Shown: one piece after another, positions 42,993 through 53,446 of the stretch | Position numbering within the stretch: the stretch's first letter is position 1 | Layout of the letters: each line of letters begins with the position of its first letter | NCBI RefSeq assembly: GCF_016918765.2 | Contig: NZ_CP092104.1 | Coordinates: forward strand, 1,302,001-1,366,000 | Length of the DNA stretch: 64,000 nt | Reading direction: 5' to 3' | DNA from: Flagellatimonas centrodinii | GTDB lineage: Bacteria > Pseudomonadota > Gammaproteobacteria > Nevskiales > Nevskiaceae | The notes under the pieces: model-generated | Told to the model about the DNA's origin: nothing | Seen by the model: the letters and a program-made list of their open reading frames with translations, nothing else | Databases searched by the model: none | Made by a program: the position numbers and the translations under genes

Positions 42993-43562
42993 ATGCAATT
43001 CACCCCACCCGCGACCGAGGAGACGGAGCGGCTGGTCGCGCTGCTGCGTGCGACCGCCGAACGTGACGTTCTGGCGTTCCGCCGCCTGTACGAGGCAACC
43101 TCATCGCATCTGTTCGGTCTGCTCGTCCGTATGTTACGGCAGCGTGATTGGGCGGAGGAAGCCTTGCAGGATTGCTATCTCAAGATCTGGAACCGAGCGG
43201 AGTCGTATGCACCTGACAAGGGCACGCCTCTGGCCTGGATGATGACCATCGCACGGTACCGTGCCTTGGATCTTCTGCGTGCCCGACGCGAACATCTCTC
43301 GCTGGACGACGACAGCGGCCGCCCGGAGCCCATCGATCTGGAGCCTGGTCCGGCCGACGACGCCGAGACCCAGGAGCAGCTGCATCGGCTGGAAGACTGC
43401 CTGACCGAACTCCCCGATGAGCAGCGGCGATCAGTGCTGTTGGCCTACTACGAGGGCTACACCCACTCCGAGCTGGCATCACAGCTCAGCAGTCCCCTGG
43501 GGACCGTCAAGAGCTGGGTTCGCCGGGGGCTGTCACGCCTGCGGGAGTGTCTCGACCCATGA
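42993..43562 (+). CDS. RNA polymerase ECF sigma factor (SigK/RpoE type)
   Basis: 189 residues from the ATG at 42993; an upstream in-frame start lacks homology. Region 2 contains LAFRRLYEATSSHLFGLLVR and RDWAEEALQDCYLKIWNRA. Region 4 contains LPDEQRRSVLLAYYEGYTHS and LSSPLGTVKSWVRRGL. The stop overlaps the start of an RskA-like anti-sigma gene by four bases, so it belongs to the SigK-RskA type (ECF group 19-like). TATAGT at 42980-42985 could be a -10 box. Stimulus unknown. Confidence 0.9.
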   Translation: MQFTPPATEETERLVALLRATAERDVLAFRRLYEATSSHLFGLLVRMLRQRDWAEEALQDCYLKIWNRAESYAPDKGTPLAWMMTIARYRALDLLRARREHLSLDDDSGRPEPIDLEPGPADDAETQEQLHRLEDCLTELPDEQRRSVLLAYYEGYTHSELASQLSSPLGTVKSWVRRGLSRLRECLDP

Positions 43563-44329
43563 GCTCACTTAGCCTCAATGCCCGCCGGCAGCTCGCCGGT
43601 GCCTACGTGCTCGGTACCCTGCGAGGCCTGGCGCGTCGCGGTTTCAGCCGTCGGATGCAACGGGACCCGGCGCTGGCGGCTGAAGTGCAGTGGTGGGAAC
43701 GGCAGTTCCACCGGCTGCACCGCGGCTTCGCCGAACAGACCCCACCGGCACACATCTGGCCGGCCATCGCCCGGCAGTTGGTGCAGGTGGTTCCAGCGGC
43801 CCCCGCCGCAGCGACCGCCGACGGTCGGATCGCGCCGGTGCTCACGGCGCGCCGTCCGGGGCCGCCGCCACCGGCTGGCGTCAGCCGCGGCTGGCGTGTT
43901 CTGGCGTTGGCAGCCTCGCTGGTGGCCATGGTGCTGGGCGGCGTGCTGGTACGCGAGGTCCAACAGGTGCCGCCGGCACCGACCCTCACCGCAGCGGCAC
44001 AACCGCACTACATCGGCGCGCTCGAAGGAGACGGCGGCCGCTGGCTGGTCTCGGTCCCATTGCAGGGCGGGCTGATGAAAGTGCGAGTTGAAGGGACACC
44101 GGCCCTGGCGCAGAACCAGGCGGCCGAGCTGTGGTGGATTGGTGCGGACGGAACCCCGCGGTCGCTGGGCGTGCTGCCGTCCGGTGGCGAACTGCAGCGA
44201 GTGGTCGAGGCGCTGCCGCCGGCGCCCAGTCCGGTACTGGCGGTCAGTCTCGAGCCGCTGGGCGGGTCTCCCACCGGCCAGCCCACCGGGCCGGTGGTTG
44301 CCCAGTTCGCGGCCGTCCGCAGCTTATAG
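43559..44329 (+). CDS. RskA-like anti-sigma factor
   Basis: 256 residues. An N-terminal sigma-binding segment (RRQLAGAYVLGTLRGLARRG) has no zinc-binding Cys-His motif. One membrane helix follows at about 115-135 (RVLALAASLVAMVLGGVLV). The extracytoplasmic RskA domain (PHYIGALEGDGGRWLVSVPL to WWIGADGTPRSLGVLP) completes the protein. It should hold the adjacent sigma inactive at the membrane until released by proteolysis. The start ATG overlaps the sigma stop; a GTG 12 bases earlier is less likely. Confidence 0.87.
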   Translation: MSSLSLNARRQLAGAYVLGTLRGLARRGFSRRMQRDPALAAEVQWWERQFHRLHRGFAEQTPPAHIWPAIARQLVQVVPAAPAAATADGRIAPVLTARRPGPPPPAGVSRGWRVLALAASLVAMVLGGVLVREVQQVPPAPTLTAAAQPHYIGALEGDGGRWLVSVPLQGGLMKVRVEGTPALAQNQAAELWWIGADGTPRSLGVLPSGGELQRVVEALPPAPSPVLAVSLEPLGGSPTGQPTGPVVAQFAAVRSL

Positions 44330-44410
44330 GCCGCATGCGTCCGGTCGCTTGGCATCCGGTCCACATGCCCGTAACGTCGGCCTCTCATTCATTGCAGAGG
44401 CAACCGGACC

Positions 44411-45907
44411 ATGACGGCATTGGTGGCGATCGACCAGGGCACGACCAGCACACGGACCATCGTCTTCGCCCGTGACGGCGGCAGCCTCGGCAGTCATCAG
44501 GTCGAGCTGCCGCAGCACTACCCGCAGTCCGGTTGGGTCGAGCACGATGCCGCCGAGATCTGGCAGCACACCCAGCGGTGCCTGCGCGCCGCCATTGCCG
44601 ATGCCGGAATGACGGCGGCCGACATCACGGCGATCGGTATCACCAACCAGCGGGAAACCACGGTGGTCTGGGACCGCGCCAGCGGCCAGCCGATTCACCG
44701 CGCGATCGTCTGGCAGGACCGTCGCACCAGCGGCTGGTGTGCCGAGCGTGCCGATCGCAGCGATTGGCTGGCGGCGCGGACCGGTCTATTGCTCGACCCC
44801 TATTTTTCCGCCACCAAGATCGCGTGGATTCTTGATCACGTCGACGGCGCCCGCGCCCGCGCCGAGGCCGGCGAGCTGGCCTTCGGCACCATCGACAGCT
44901 GGTTGATCTGGAACCTCACCGGCGGACGTGTGCACGTCACCGACGCCACCAATGCCTGTCGCACCGCCCTGTTCAACCTCGACACCCAGGACTGGGATGA
45001 CGAACTGTTGGAGTTCTTCGGCGTGCCACGCGCCCTGCTGCCGACGGTCTGCGACAGCGCCAGCGAATTCGGGGTGACGGCCGATGGGGTGCTTGACCAT
45101 CCGGTCCCGATCCGCGGCGTCGCCGGTGACCAGCAGGCCGCCACCATCGGCCAGGCCTGCTTTCAGCCGGGCATGGTGAAGTCGACCTATGGCACGGGCT
45201 GTTTCATGGTGCTCAACACCGGCTCGGAGCGGGTGGCGTCGCAGAACCGCTTGCTGACCACCGTCGCCTATCGGCTCAACGGCCAGCCCACCTTCGCGCT
45301 GGAGGGCAGCATCTTCGTCGCCGGGGCGGCGGTGCAGTGGCTGCGCGATGCCGTCCACCTGATCCAGAACGCCGGCGAGACCGAGCGACTGGCGGCGTCG
45401 GTGGACAGCACCAACGGGGTGTATCTGGTGCCTGCCTTCACCGGCCTTGGTGCCCCTTACTGGGATCCCGAGGCGCGCGGCGCCATTCTCGGCCTGACCC
45501 GCGATTCCGGCATTGCCCACATCGTGCGTGCGGCGCTGGAATCGGTGGGGTATCAGACCCGCGACCTGATGAACGCCATGCGCGAGGACGCGCTGATGCC
45601 GGTGGAGCTTCGGGTCGACGGCGGCATGGTGGTCAACGACTGGCTCACCCAATGCCTGGCCGATGTGCTGCAGCTGCCGGTGGTGCGGCCGCGGGTGGTG
45701 GAGACCACCGCGCTGGGCGCTGCATTTCTCGCGGGTCTGCAGTCGGGCGTGTACGCCTCGCTGGACGAAATCGCCGAGCAGTGGGCGGAGGACCGGCGCT
45801 TCACGCCGGCACTGGCAGCCGACCGGGCCGATGGACTCTACAACGGCTGGCTGGCGGCGGTGGCACGGGTGAAGACGGCAGCGAGTGCGACCACTCAGAC
45901 GGCGTAA
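44411..45907 (+). CDS. glpK: Glycerol kinase
   Basis: 498 residues. The FGGY-kinase fold begins [17 protein letters not shown] (phosphate loop DQGTTS). [17 protein letters not shown] and [12 protein letters not shown] give substrate and nucleotide residues. [16 protein letters not shown] and [14 protein letters not shown] are the second-domain motifs. It phosphorylates glycerol to glycerol-3-phosphate. No glpF or glpD is adjacent, so it stands alone 81 bases after the anti-sigma gene. Its 3' end overlaps the convergent chorismatase gene by 13 bases. Confidence 0.95.
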   Translation: MTALVAIDQGTTSTRTIVFARDGGSLGSHQVELPQHYPQSGWVEHDAAEIWQHTQRCLRAAIADAGMTAADITAIGITNQRETTVVWDRASGQPIHRAIVWQDRRTSGWCAERADRSDWLAARTGLLLDPYFSATKIAWILDHVDGARARAEAGELAFGTIDSWLIWNLTGGRVHVTDATNACRTALFNLDTQDWDDELLEFFGVPRALLPTVCDSASEFGVTADGVLDHPVPIRGVAGDQQAATIGQACFQPGMVKSTYGTGCFMVLNTGSERVASQNRLLTTVAYRLNGQPTFALEGSIFVAGAAVQWLRDAVHLIQNAGETERLAASVDSTNGVYLVPAFTGLGAPYWDPEARGAILGLTRDSGIAHIVRAALESVGYQTRDLMNAMREDALMPVELRVDGGMVVNDWLTQCLADVLQLPVVRPRVVETTALGAAFLAGLQSGVYASLDEIAEQWAEDRRFTPALAADRADGLYNGWLAAVARVKTAASATTQTA

Positions 45908-46722
45908 ACCCCCTCCACTTCCACCGTCAGGTCGGCGCGGCAGATATCCCCGACGTGCAGCCCCCAGGGCACCCCCGGCGACCAGGCGCGGCATTGCCGC
46001 AGCAGCGGAATTGCGGTTCGCGGTGAGCGGGCGTAGAGCCGCATGGTCTGCGGCCGCAAGCGAACTCCGAAGCGCTGCATTGCGTCGTTGACCAGACAGT
46101 CAAGGTTGACGCGGGTTTCCGCCAACTGGGCGTCGGCATCAAAGGCGTGTGCGGTGAGGTGGCCGACCACGCTGCTGGTCCCCGACACCAGCAGCTGGCG
46201 CGCCTCGGGCAACCACAACGCACGCGTGAATCCCGGGCTCTGCGGGCCATAGGTGCGGGGGTACTGCCAGGCAGGCACCTGCCGCGGATTTTCCACCGGC
46301 ACCCCCGGGGTGCGCCCGGCCAGCACCCACAGCCACAGCCCGGGGCGGGCGCTGCCGATCACGGTCGCGGCAGGAAAGCGGTCATCGCCCTTCAGGCCCT
46401 CGGCCCGCCCGATGCAGAACTGGCGATAGCGCTCACCGTCGCCGTCGCCCTCATTGATGCGATCGAAGTAGGTCCAGGTTCGCAGCAGTTGCGGATAGCC
46501 GCGCGCCAGCAGCCGGGTGATCACGGTGGTGTAGGCGGTGCGAGCGGCCGCTCGGATATCCTCGGCGTCATCGACCTGCCAGGCCTCGACGGCATAGTCG
46601 GCGGCTGGTCCGCACCAGTGGTCCGGCGCCACCCCTGGCGTCGCCAGCGGGTGGTCGTTGCCGAACAGGCTGAACAGGGCGTCGGCCGGCGCGGGGTCGC
46701 CGAAGTGGACGGTGAGCGCCAT
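45895..46722 (-). CDS. Chorismatase of the FkbO/Hyg5/XanB2 family
   Basis: 275 residues from ATG 46722 (a longer 309-residue start at 46824 exists; neither has a strong Shine-Dalgarno). The body matches chorismatases: [66 protein letters not shown]. The tail [13 protein letters not shown] has a Cys and a Glu seven residues apart, positions important in Hyg5-type enzymes from memory. XanB2 makes 3- and 4-hydroxybenzoate for xanthomonadin-like pigments and ubiquinone. The N-terminal part is shorter than in Hyg5 or XanB2. No aryl polyene genes are seen here. Confidence 0.82.
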   Translation of the reverse strand: MALTVHFGDPAPADALFSLFGNDHPLATPGVAPDHWCGPAADYAVEAWQVDDAEDIRAAARTAYTTVITRLLARGYPQLLRTWTYFDRINEGDGDGERYRQFCIGRAEGLKGDDRFPAATVIGSARPGLWLWVLAGRTPGVPVENPRQVPAWQYPRTYGPQSPGFTRALWLPEARQLLVSGTSSVVGHLTAHAFDADAQLAETRVNLDCLVNDAMQRFGVRLRPQTMRLYARSPRTAIPLLRQCRAWSPGVPWGLHVGDICRADLTVEVEGVYAV

Positions 46723-46857
46723 CAGGGAGTGCGGAGGAGCATGGGGGGTAAATGATACGGGGCGTTGGGAATTTCCGACGGTTTGTCGGGTCGGCGGTGG
46801 TGTCCTCGCGACCAATCGATGCACGCGGCGTCGTGCGCCCCACTGCCTCCCAAAGCG

Positions 46858-46883
46858 AAAAGCCCGCCGAGAGGCGGGCTTTT
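46858..46883. terminator. Bidirectional intrinsic terminator between mdh and chorismatase
   Basis: AAAAGCCCGCC, loop GAGA, GGCGGGCTTTT: an 11-base perfect stem with A- and T-runs on each side. It lies 28 bases behind the mdh stop and ends leftward transcription from mdh. Confidence 0.8.
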
Positions 46884-46911
46884 CACGGGCATCGTGAAAG
46901 GCAGAGCCCGA

Positions 46912-47889
46912 CTACTTGAGCAGCTCTTCGATGGCTGCCCGTTCCTCGCGCAGTTCCTGCTCGGTGGCGTTGATGCGGGTCCGCACGCTATCCGGCACGT
47001 CCAGCCCCTGGACGATTTCGTACTGGCCGTTGGCGCAGGTCACCGGGTAGCCGAACTGGATGCCGGGGGCGATGCCGTAGCTGCCATCCGAAGGAATGCC
47101 CATGGTCACCCACTGGCCATGGGTGCCCAGCGCCCAGTCACGCATGTGGTCGACTGCGGCGGAGGCGGCAGAGGCGGCGGACGAGGCACCGCGCGCCTTG
47201 ATGATGGCGGCGCCACGCTGCTGCACGGTGGGGATGAAGTCGCCGGTCAGCCAGCTTTCGTCCACCAGTCCGGTGGCGGCCTTGCCGCCGACGGTGGCGT
47301 GGGTGATGTCCGGCACCTGGGTGGCGGAGTGGTTGCCCCAGACGATCAACTTTTCGACATCGCCGGAATGCGCACCGGTCTTGGCGGCAAGCTGGCTCAT
47401 GGCGCGGTTGTGGTCGAGCCGCATCATTGCGGTGAACTGCTTGGGATCGAGGCTCTTGGCGTTGCTGGCGGCGATCAGCGAGTTGGTGTTGGCGGGGTTG
47501 CCCACCACCAGCACGCGGACATCACGGCTGGCCTTGGCGTCGAGTGCCTTGCCCTGCACCGAGAAGATGGCGGCGTTGGCGGTCAGCAGGTCCTTGCGTT
47601 CCATGCCAGGTCCACGCGGACGGGCACCCACCAGCAGCGCGTAGTCGGTGCCGTCGAAGGCTTCCATCGGGTCGGCAGTGGCGACGATTTCCTTCACCAG
47701 CGGGAAGGCACAGTCGTCCACTTCCATCACTGTGCCCTTGAGCTTCTCAAGGCCCTCGGGGATGTCGAGCAGCTGCAGAATGACCGGTTGGTCCTTGCCG
47801 AGCATGTCGCCGGAAGCGACGCGGAAAATCAGCGAGTAGGCAATCTGACCAGCTGCGCCGGTGATGGCGACGCGGACGGGCTTCTTCAT
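46912..47889 (-). CDS. mdh: Malate dehydrogenase (NAD-dependent)
   Basis: 325 residues from ATG 47889; a TTG five codons upstream is in frame but less likely. [20 protein letters not shown] is the nucleotide-binding loop. [20 protein letters not shown] gives the substrate arginines. [13 protein letters not shown] and [10 protein letters not shown] contain the catalytic region, and [13 protein letters not shown] includes the active-site His. The sequence is of the cytosolic-type/proteobacterial 325-residue class rather than E. coli type. Followed by a strong terminator. Confidence 0.96.
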   Translation of the reverse strand: MKKPVRVAITGAAGQIAYSLIFRVASGDMLGKDQPVILQLLDIPEGLEKLKGTVMEVDDCAFPLVKEIVATADPMEAFDGTDYALLVGARPRGPGMERKDLLTANAAIFSVQGKALDAKASRDVRVLVVGNPANTNSLIAASNAKSLDPKQFTAMMRLDHNRAMSQLAAKTGAHSGDVEKLIVWGNHSATQVPDITHATVGGKAATGLVDESWLTGDFIPTVQQRGAAIIKARGASSAASAASAAVDHMRDWALGTHGQWVTMGIPSDGSYGIAPGIQFGYPVTCANGQYEIVQGLDVPDSVRTRINATEQELREERAAIEELLK

Positions 47890-48024
47890 CAGGGACACTC
47901 CCAAATCTGGATCGATGAGTGGAAAGGGGCCGGATTTTACCCCGGAAGCACCATCCCCGCCTGCCGCGGGTCGCCCGTGACCGCAGAGGCTTGCGGCTTC
48001 AGGCGTTGCGCGATGCCCGGACCC

Positions 48025-48381
48025 TCAGCTTTCGTTGCAAGGTCCTGTCTCACGCAACTCCACCGTGGCAAACGCCACGGCCGGGCAATCGCGGGCAATC
48101 GCGAGGGCCTGCTCGCGGTCGACGTTCTGCAACAGGAAAAAGCCGCCGACCATTTCTCGGGCCTCGGCGAACGGGCCGTCGGTCAGTCGGACGTTCCCAC
48201 CCTCGGCCTTGAGGCGAACCCCCTGTTCGTCACTCTTCAGTGACTGGCTGAGCACCAGCACGCCGCGTTGCTTCAGGGCATCGGTGTAGGCCTGCATGGC
48301 CTCGTAGCGCGCGTCGGCCACTTCGGGTGCGCGGGCACCCCGGTCCCCGGTGGGTTCCATGATCAACATCACGTAGGCCAT
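48025..48381 (-). CDS. YciI/DGPF family protein (distal)
   Basis: 118 residues from ATG 48381, which has a perfect AGGAGG upstream. MAYVMLIMEPTGDR, LKAEGGNVRLTDGPFAEARE and GGFFLLQNVDREQALAIA are the DGPF/YciI signature; the central DGPF motif is intact. Such proteins are small alpha/beta-barrel dimers of unknown function, repeatedly paired with SigJ-like sigma factors. It lies 50 bases behind the sigma gene, last in a four-gene operon. Confidence 0.88.
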   Translation of the reverse strand: MAYVMLIMEPTGDRGARAPEVADARYEAMQAYTDALKQRGVLVLSQSLKSDEQGVRLKAEGGNVRLTDGPFAEAREMVGGFFLLQNVDREQALAIARDCPAVAFATVELRETGPCNES

Positions 48382-48431
48382 GTCGGCTCCTCCTGGAAAA
48401 GACGGCAGCATAGCGCTGGCGGATGACCGTT

Positions 48432-49690
<1,259 letters not shown>

Positions 49691-49694
<4 letters not shown>

Positions 49695-50101
49695 TGGCGG
49701 CGCTGCATCTCCTCGAAGCCGGCGGCGGCCCGCTGTACGTCCTCGGGGAAGTCCTCCATGGCCTGCACCTGTCGCACCTCGATGATCTCGTTGTCGCCGG
49801 CCGGGCAGCGTGTGGCCCATTCAATGGCCTCCTCACGCGACGCCACTTCAATCATCCAATAGCCGCCCAGCACCTCCTTGGCTTCGGGAAACGGGCCATC
49901 GGTGACGGTCGCCCGGCCCGCGCTGAAGCGCACGCGCGCACCGGCGGCGGGCGGGTGGAGACCGTCCAGTGCCAGCAAGACGCCCGCCTCCTGCAGTGCG
50001 GTGTTGTATCGCATCATCGCCTCCACCGCCCTGGCATCCGGTACGGCATCGGCAGGGGCGGATTCGTAGCCGCCGGGAATCATCAGCATCATGAATCGCA
50101 T
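49691..50101 (-). CDS. YciI/DGPF family protein (proximal)
   Basis: 136 residues. MRFMMLMIPGGYESAPADA, ATVTDGPFPEAKEVLGGYWM and EEAIEWATRCPAG are typical of the DGPF family with the central DGPF motif. It differs from its downstream paralogue by a longer C-terminal tail (AMEDFPEDVQRAAAGFEE), the variant usually linked to SigJ-like sigmas. Its stop overlaps the sigma start by four bases. Confidence 0.88.
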
Positions 50102-50119
50102 GGTCGTTCTCCTGGCGGG

Positions 50120-50560
50120 TCAGGCGGTGGCGGGCGCGGTGACGTTGATCATCCAGCCCAGGCCAAAACGGTCGGTGAGCATGCCGAATCGCGGCGACCA
50201 GAAAGTAGGCGCCAGCGGCATGATGATTTCTGCCCCGTCGGACAACGCCGCGAAGCACGCGTCGGCTTCCGTCTCGGTGGCGAGGTTGAGCGACAACGAG
50301 AAGCCGCCCCCCGGTCGTGACTGGCCGTGACAGGGGTTGTCCGAGGCCAGCAGGGTGCTGCTGCCGATGGTGAATTCGGCGTGCATCACCTTGTCTTCGT
50401 AGCCAGGGCTGACCTGCTCGGGGGGTGGCGGTTCCGGGGCATCGCGATAGCGCATCAACATGCCGACGGTGGCACCGACCGCGCGCTGGTAGAACATCAG
50501 GGCATCGGCGCAGTGGCCGTCGAAGATCAGGTAGGGCTGGACAAATGGGGGCGTGGACAT
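50120..50560 (-). CDS. VOC superfamily protein (PhnB/glyoxalase-like)
   Basis: 146 residues from ATG 50560; the open frame continues far upstream without homology. FVQPYLIFDGHCADALMFYQ, GATVGMLMRYRD and FGLGWMINVTAP are typical of the PhnB-like VOC subgroup, which has a dimeric beta-alpha-beta-beta-beta fold. Metal-binding residues are not clearly conserved, so catalysis is uncertain. First gene of the VOC-YciI-sigma-YciI operon. Confidence 0.85.
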   Translation of the reverse strand: MSTPPFVQPYLIFDGHCADALMFYQRAVGATVGMLMRYRDAPEPPPPEQVSPGYEDKVMHAEFTIGSSTLLASDNPCHGQSRPGGGFSLSLNLATETEADACFAALSDGAEIIMPLAPTFWSPRFGMLTDRFGLGWMINVTAPATA

Positions 50561-50784
50561 GGTCGGCGACTCCAACTTCGGTGACGGGGAGGATCGCAGG
50601 GCAACGAGTGACATCGACATCGTGATCGGCTTGGTGTTGAGGCAGAACCCGTGGACCGGCGAAGCCCGGATCGTCCGGACTCGTCTCCACGTCGAAACAT
50701 CACGACGAGATTCGACACGGCGGTTGCACGGGTGCCGCTTCTGTTCGCCAGGCACCTGATTTCACGGAGAATATCGTTGCGACC

Positions 50785-52548
50785 TCAGGCCACCAGTTGT
50801 AACCGCGCCAGTCGTGCGTAAAGCCCGCCCTGCTGCAACAGCGTCTGCGGCGGGCCCTGCTCGACAATACGTCCCTGTTCCAGCACCACGATGCGGTCGG
50901 CCCGCTGCACGGTGGACAGCCGGTGGGCAATCACCAAGGTGGTGCGTCCGCGCATGGCCGCACTCAGCCCCTGCTGAACCATCACTTCGCTCTCGGCATC
51001 GAGCGCGCTGGTGGCCTCGTCGAGCAGCAGCAGCGGCGGGTTGCGGAGAATGGCGCGGGCAATCGCAATGCGTTGCCGCTGGCCGCCGGAAAGGCGCAGG
51101 CCGCGTTCGCCGAGGAAAGTCCGATAACCGTCCGGCAGGGCGCGGATGAAACCGTCCGCCAGTGCGGCGCGGGCGGCGGCCATCACTGCATCGTCATCGG
51201 CGGTGGCGTTGCCGTAGCGGATATTGTCGAGGGCATCGGCGCTGAAGATCACCGGGTCCTGCGGCACGATGCCGATGTGCGCGCGCAGGTCAGCCGGATC
51301 GAGGTCGCGCAGGTCGATGCCATTGAAGCGGATCGATCCGGCATCGACATCGTGAAACCGCAGCAGCAGTTGGAACAGCGTCGTCTTGCCGGCACCGCTG
51401 GGGCCCACCAGCGCGACCGTTTCGCCTTCGGCGATGTCGAGGGTCAGGCCGTCGAGCGCTGGGGTCAGTGGACGTGAGGGGTAGCGGAACTGCACCGCAT
51501 GCAACTGCAGGTGCGCCTGCCGGGTGGCCGGCAGCCGGGCCGGCGCGACCGGCGCAACGATGGCCGGTTCTGCGGCCAGCAGCTCCATCAGTCGTTCGGT
51601 GGCACCGGCGGCGCGCATCACTTCCCCCCACACTTCGGCGATGACCCCGAGGCCCCCCGCGGTGAACAGCGCGTAGAGCACGAAGGCGGCCAGCTCGCCG
51701 GCCGACATGGTGCCGGCGATCACCGCCTGTGCGCCCAGCCACAGCACGAAGACGATGGCCCCGAAGGCCCCCGCGATCACCCCGGCGGTGAGCCCGGCGC
51801 GCACCCGGGTGCGGCGCATGGCGGTGGTGAAACTGCGCTCCACCGCCGAGCCGAAACGGGCGGCTTCGTTGGGCTCCTGGGTATTGGCCTGCACCGTGGG
51901 GATGGCGTTGAGAATCTCGCCCGCCAGTGCCGAGGTGTCGGCAATGCGGTCCTGCGATGCCCGCGACAGCGAGCGCACCGCCCGTCCGGCGAGGATCACC
52001 GGCACGATCAACAGCAGCAGCAGCCCCACCGTGATGATGAACAGCTTGAAGCTGGTGACGGCCAACATCACCAGGCCGCCCGCCGACTGGAAGGCACTGC
52101 GCAGGCCCATGGAGATCGACGAGCCCACCACGGTCTGCACCAGCGTTGTATCGGTGGTGAGGCGTGACAGCACCTCGCCGGTACGGGTGGTCTCGAAGTA
52201 GCCAGGGGGTTGCGCCAACATGCGTCGGTAGATGGCGTTGCGGAGGTCGGCGGTGATGCGCTCGCCAATCCAGCTCACCGTGTAATAGCGCCCGGCCACC
52301 AGCAGGGCACTCAGCAGGGCCAGCAGGAACAGGGCGATGAAGTGCCGGTGCACCCCGCTGCCGCCAGCGAAGCCATGATCGATCAGGTCGGCGATGGCCG
52401 CGGGCACCGCCAGCGTTGCCGCGGCCGCCAGGCACAGCAGCAGGAAGGCCAGCGCCACCATCCGACGATAGGGGAACAGGAAAGGCCACAGGCCACGCAG
52501 TGACGCCAGGCGCTTGGTCGCCGGGGGCGTATCAGAGGGTTCGGTCAT
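50785..52548 (-). CDS. ABC exporter (fused permease-ATPase, MsbA-like)
   Basis: 587 residues. Six membrane helices in the N-terminal 320 residues (FLLLCLAAAATLAVPAAIAD; AFGAIVFVLWLGAQAVI). The ATPase part has Walker A GPSGAGKTT, signature LSGGQRQRIAIAR, Walker B LLLLDEATSALD and the H-loop IAHRLSTV. Intracellular loop YFETTRTGEVLSRLTTDTTL is typical. Close to lipid or multidrug exporters of the MsbA/BmrA group. It is probably co-transcribed with the CPXCG gene 33 bases upstream. Confidence 0.9.
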   Translation of the reverse strand: MTEPSDTPPATKRLASLRGLWPFLFPYRRMVALAFLLLCLAAAATLAVPAAIADLIDHGFAGGSGVHRHFIALFLLALLSALLVAGRYYTVSWIGERITADLRNAIYRRMLAQPPGYFETTRTGEVLSRLTTDTTLVQTVVGSSISMGLRSAFQSAGGLVMLAVTSFKLFIITVGLLLLLIVPVILAGRAVRSLSRASQDRIADTSALAGEILNAIPTVQANTQEPNEAARFGSAVERSFTTAMRRTRVRAGLTAGVIAGAFGAIVFVLWLGAQAVIAGTMSAGELAAFVLYALFTAGGLGVIAEVWGEVMRAAGATERLMELLAAEPAIVAPVAPARLPATRQAHLQLHAVQFRYPSRPLTPALDGLTLDIAEGETVALVGPSGAGKTTLFQLLLRFHDVDAGSIRFNGIDLRDLDPADLRAHIGIVPQDPVIFSADALDNIRYGNATADDDAVMAAARAALADGFIRALPDGYRTFLGERGLRLSGGQRQRIAIARAILRNPPLLLLDEATSALDAESEVMVQQGLSAAMRGRTTLVIAHRLSTVQRADRIVVLEQGRIVEQGPPQTLLQQGGLYARLARLQLVA

Positions 52549-52581
52549 GGTGCCGGCGACGATAACAGGACCGGCCTGGCG

Positions 52582-52770
52582 TCACTCGTTCTCGGCGCGG
52601 ACGTCGACCGTGAACTGTTCGCCGTCGTCGGCCACCCGCAGCATCACCAGGATCGGTCGGCAACAGACCTGGCAGTCCTCGGTGTAGGTGGCCGTGCCGC
52701 CCGAGAGGTCGAGGTCGATCTCGATCGATTCCCAGCAGCACGGGCAGGTGATCAGTGCGGTTTCGAGCAT
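52582..52770 (-). CDS. CPXCG-motif cysteine-rich protein
   Basis: 62 residues. ITCPCCWESIEIDLD and EDCQVCCRPILVML contain the two CxxC pairs for a likely zinc or rubredoxin-like site, the family signature. The longer in-frame region upstream (to 52983) has no homology. Often encoded next to unrelated housekeeping genes; function unknown. Divergent from the DUF3228 gene. Confidence 0.87.
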   Translation of the reverse strand: MLETALITCPCCWESIEIDLDLSGGTATYTEDCQVCCRPILVMLRVADDGEQFTVDVRAENE

Positions 52771-52873
52771 GGGCGAAGGATGCGCGGCGGCGCTGGGAAC
52801 GGCAAGTTGCCGCGACTGCAGCGCGACACCCGGCTGCCGTAAGGTAGGGCTCCCCTGCTGCCGGACCCCGCCC

Positions 52874-53431
52874 GTGTCGATTCTGCTCACCCCGTTTGCC
52901 CGTCGCCGCCTGTTTCCCACCGTCAGTCGCCGCAACACCGTCCAGGGCTGCACCCCGGAGGCGTTCGAGCGACACCTGAACACCCAGCCCCCGGACCGCG
53001 TGCTCGACGGCTATGCGCCGTTCTGCAAGCTTCACGTCCACGCCAATTGGACCCAGACCCGCTGCCTCACCATTCCGGTGACCGACGACAATCGACACCT
53101 GCTGCGAAGCGGTTATGAGGCGCGCAGCGACGATGAGCTGCCGGTTCTGGTGCGCTGGTTCGAAGGGTTGCAGGCACCCGTGGCGGACTGGCTGGTGGTG
53201 ATCCTCTACAGCCGTGAACAGATGGCCCGCGAAGGGAGCCCGGTGGACGCCGACTGGGGGGTCGTGGGCTGTCTGGCCACCGCCACGCCGGAGGAGATCC
53301 CGATGGCGCCGATCACCATGATGCGCAACGCGCTGGGGGTGGACGAAGGCGGTTCCGGGGTGCCGCTTGACCGTGACGCCTATCGTCGGAGTGTGGCGTT
53401 CTGGTCGCGGAACGCCAACTGGCGGGGGTAG
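52874..53431 (+). CDS. DUF3228 family protein
   Basis: 185 residues from GTG 52874, where homology begins (LLTPFARRRLFPTVSRRNTV). Family blocks are GCTPEAFERHLNTQ, NRHLLRSGYEARSDDELPVL and ITMMRNALGVDEGGSGVPLD. The frame extends to 52688, but that part is antisense to the CPXCG gene. Function unknown; soluble with no signal or membrane segments. Confidence 0.85.
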   Translation: MSILLTPFARRRLFPTVSRRNTVQGCTPEAFERHLNTQPPDRVLDGYAPFCKLHVHANWTQTRCLTIPVTDDNRHLLRSGYEARSDDELPVLVRWFEGLQAPVADWLVVILYSREQMAREGSPVDADWGVVGCLATATPEEIPMAPITMMRNALGVDEGGSGVPLDRDAYRRSVAFWSRNANWRG

Positions 53432-53446
53432 CCGCGGCGTTGCCCC

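Noticed and set aside
46765-48243. Open frame of 492 codons on the plus strand
   Set aside because: It covers mdh in antisense, and the mdh protein has all active-site motifs.
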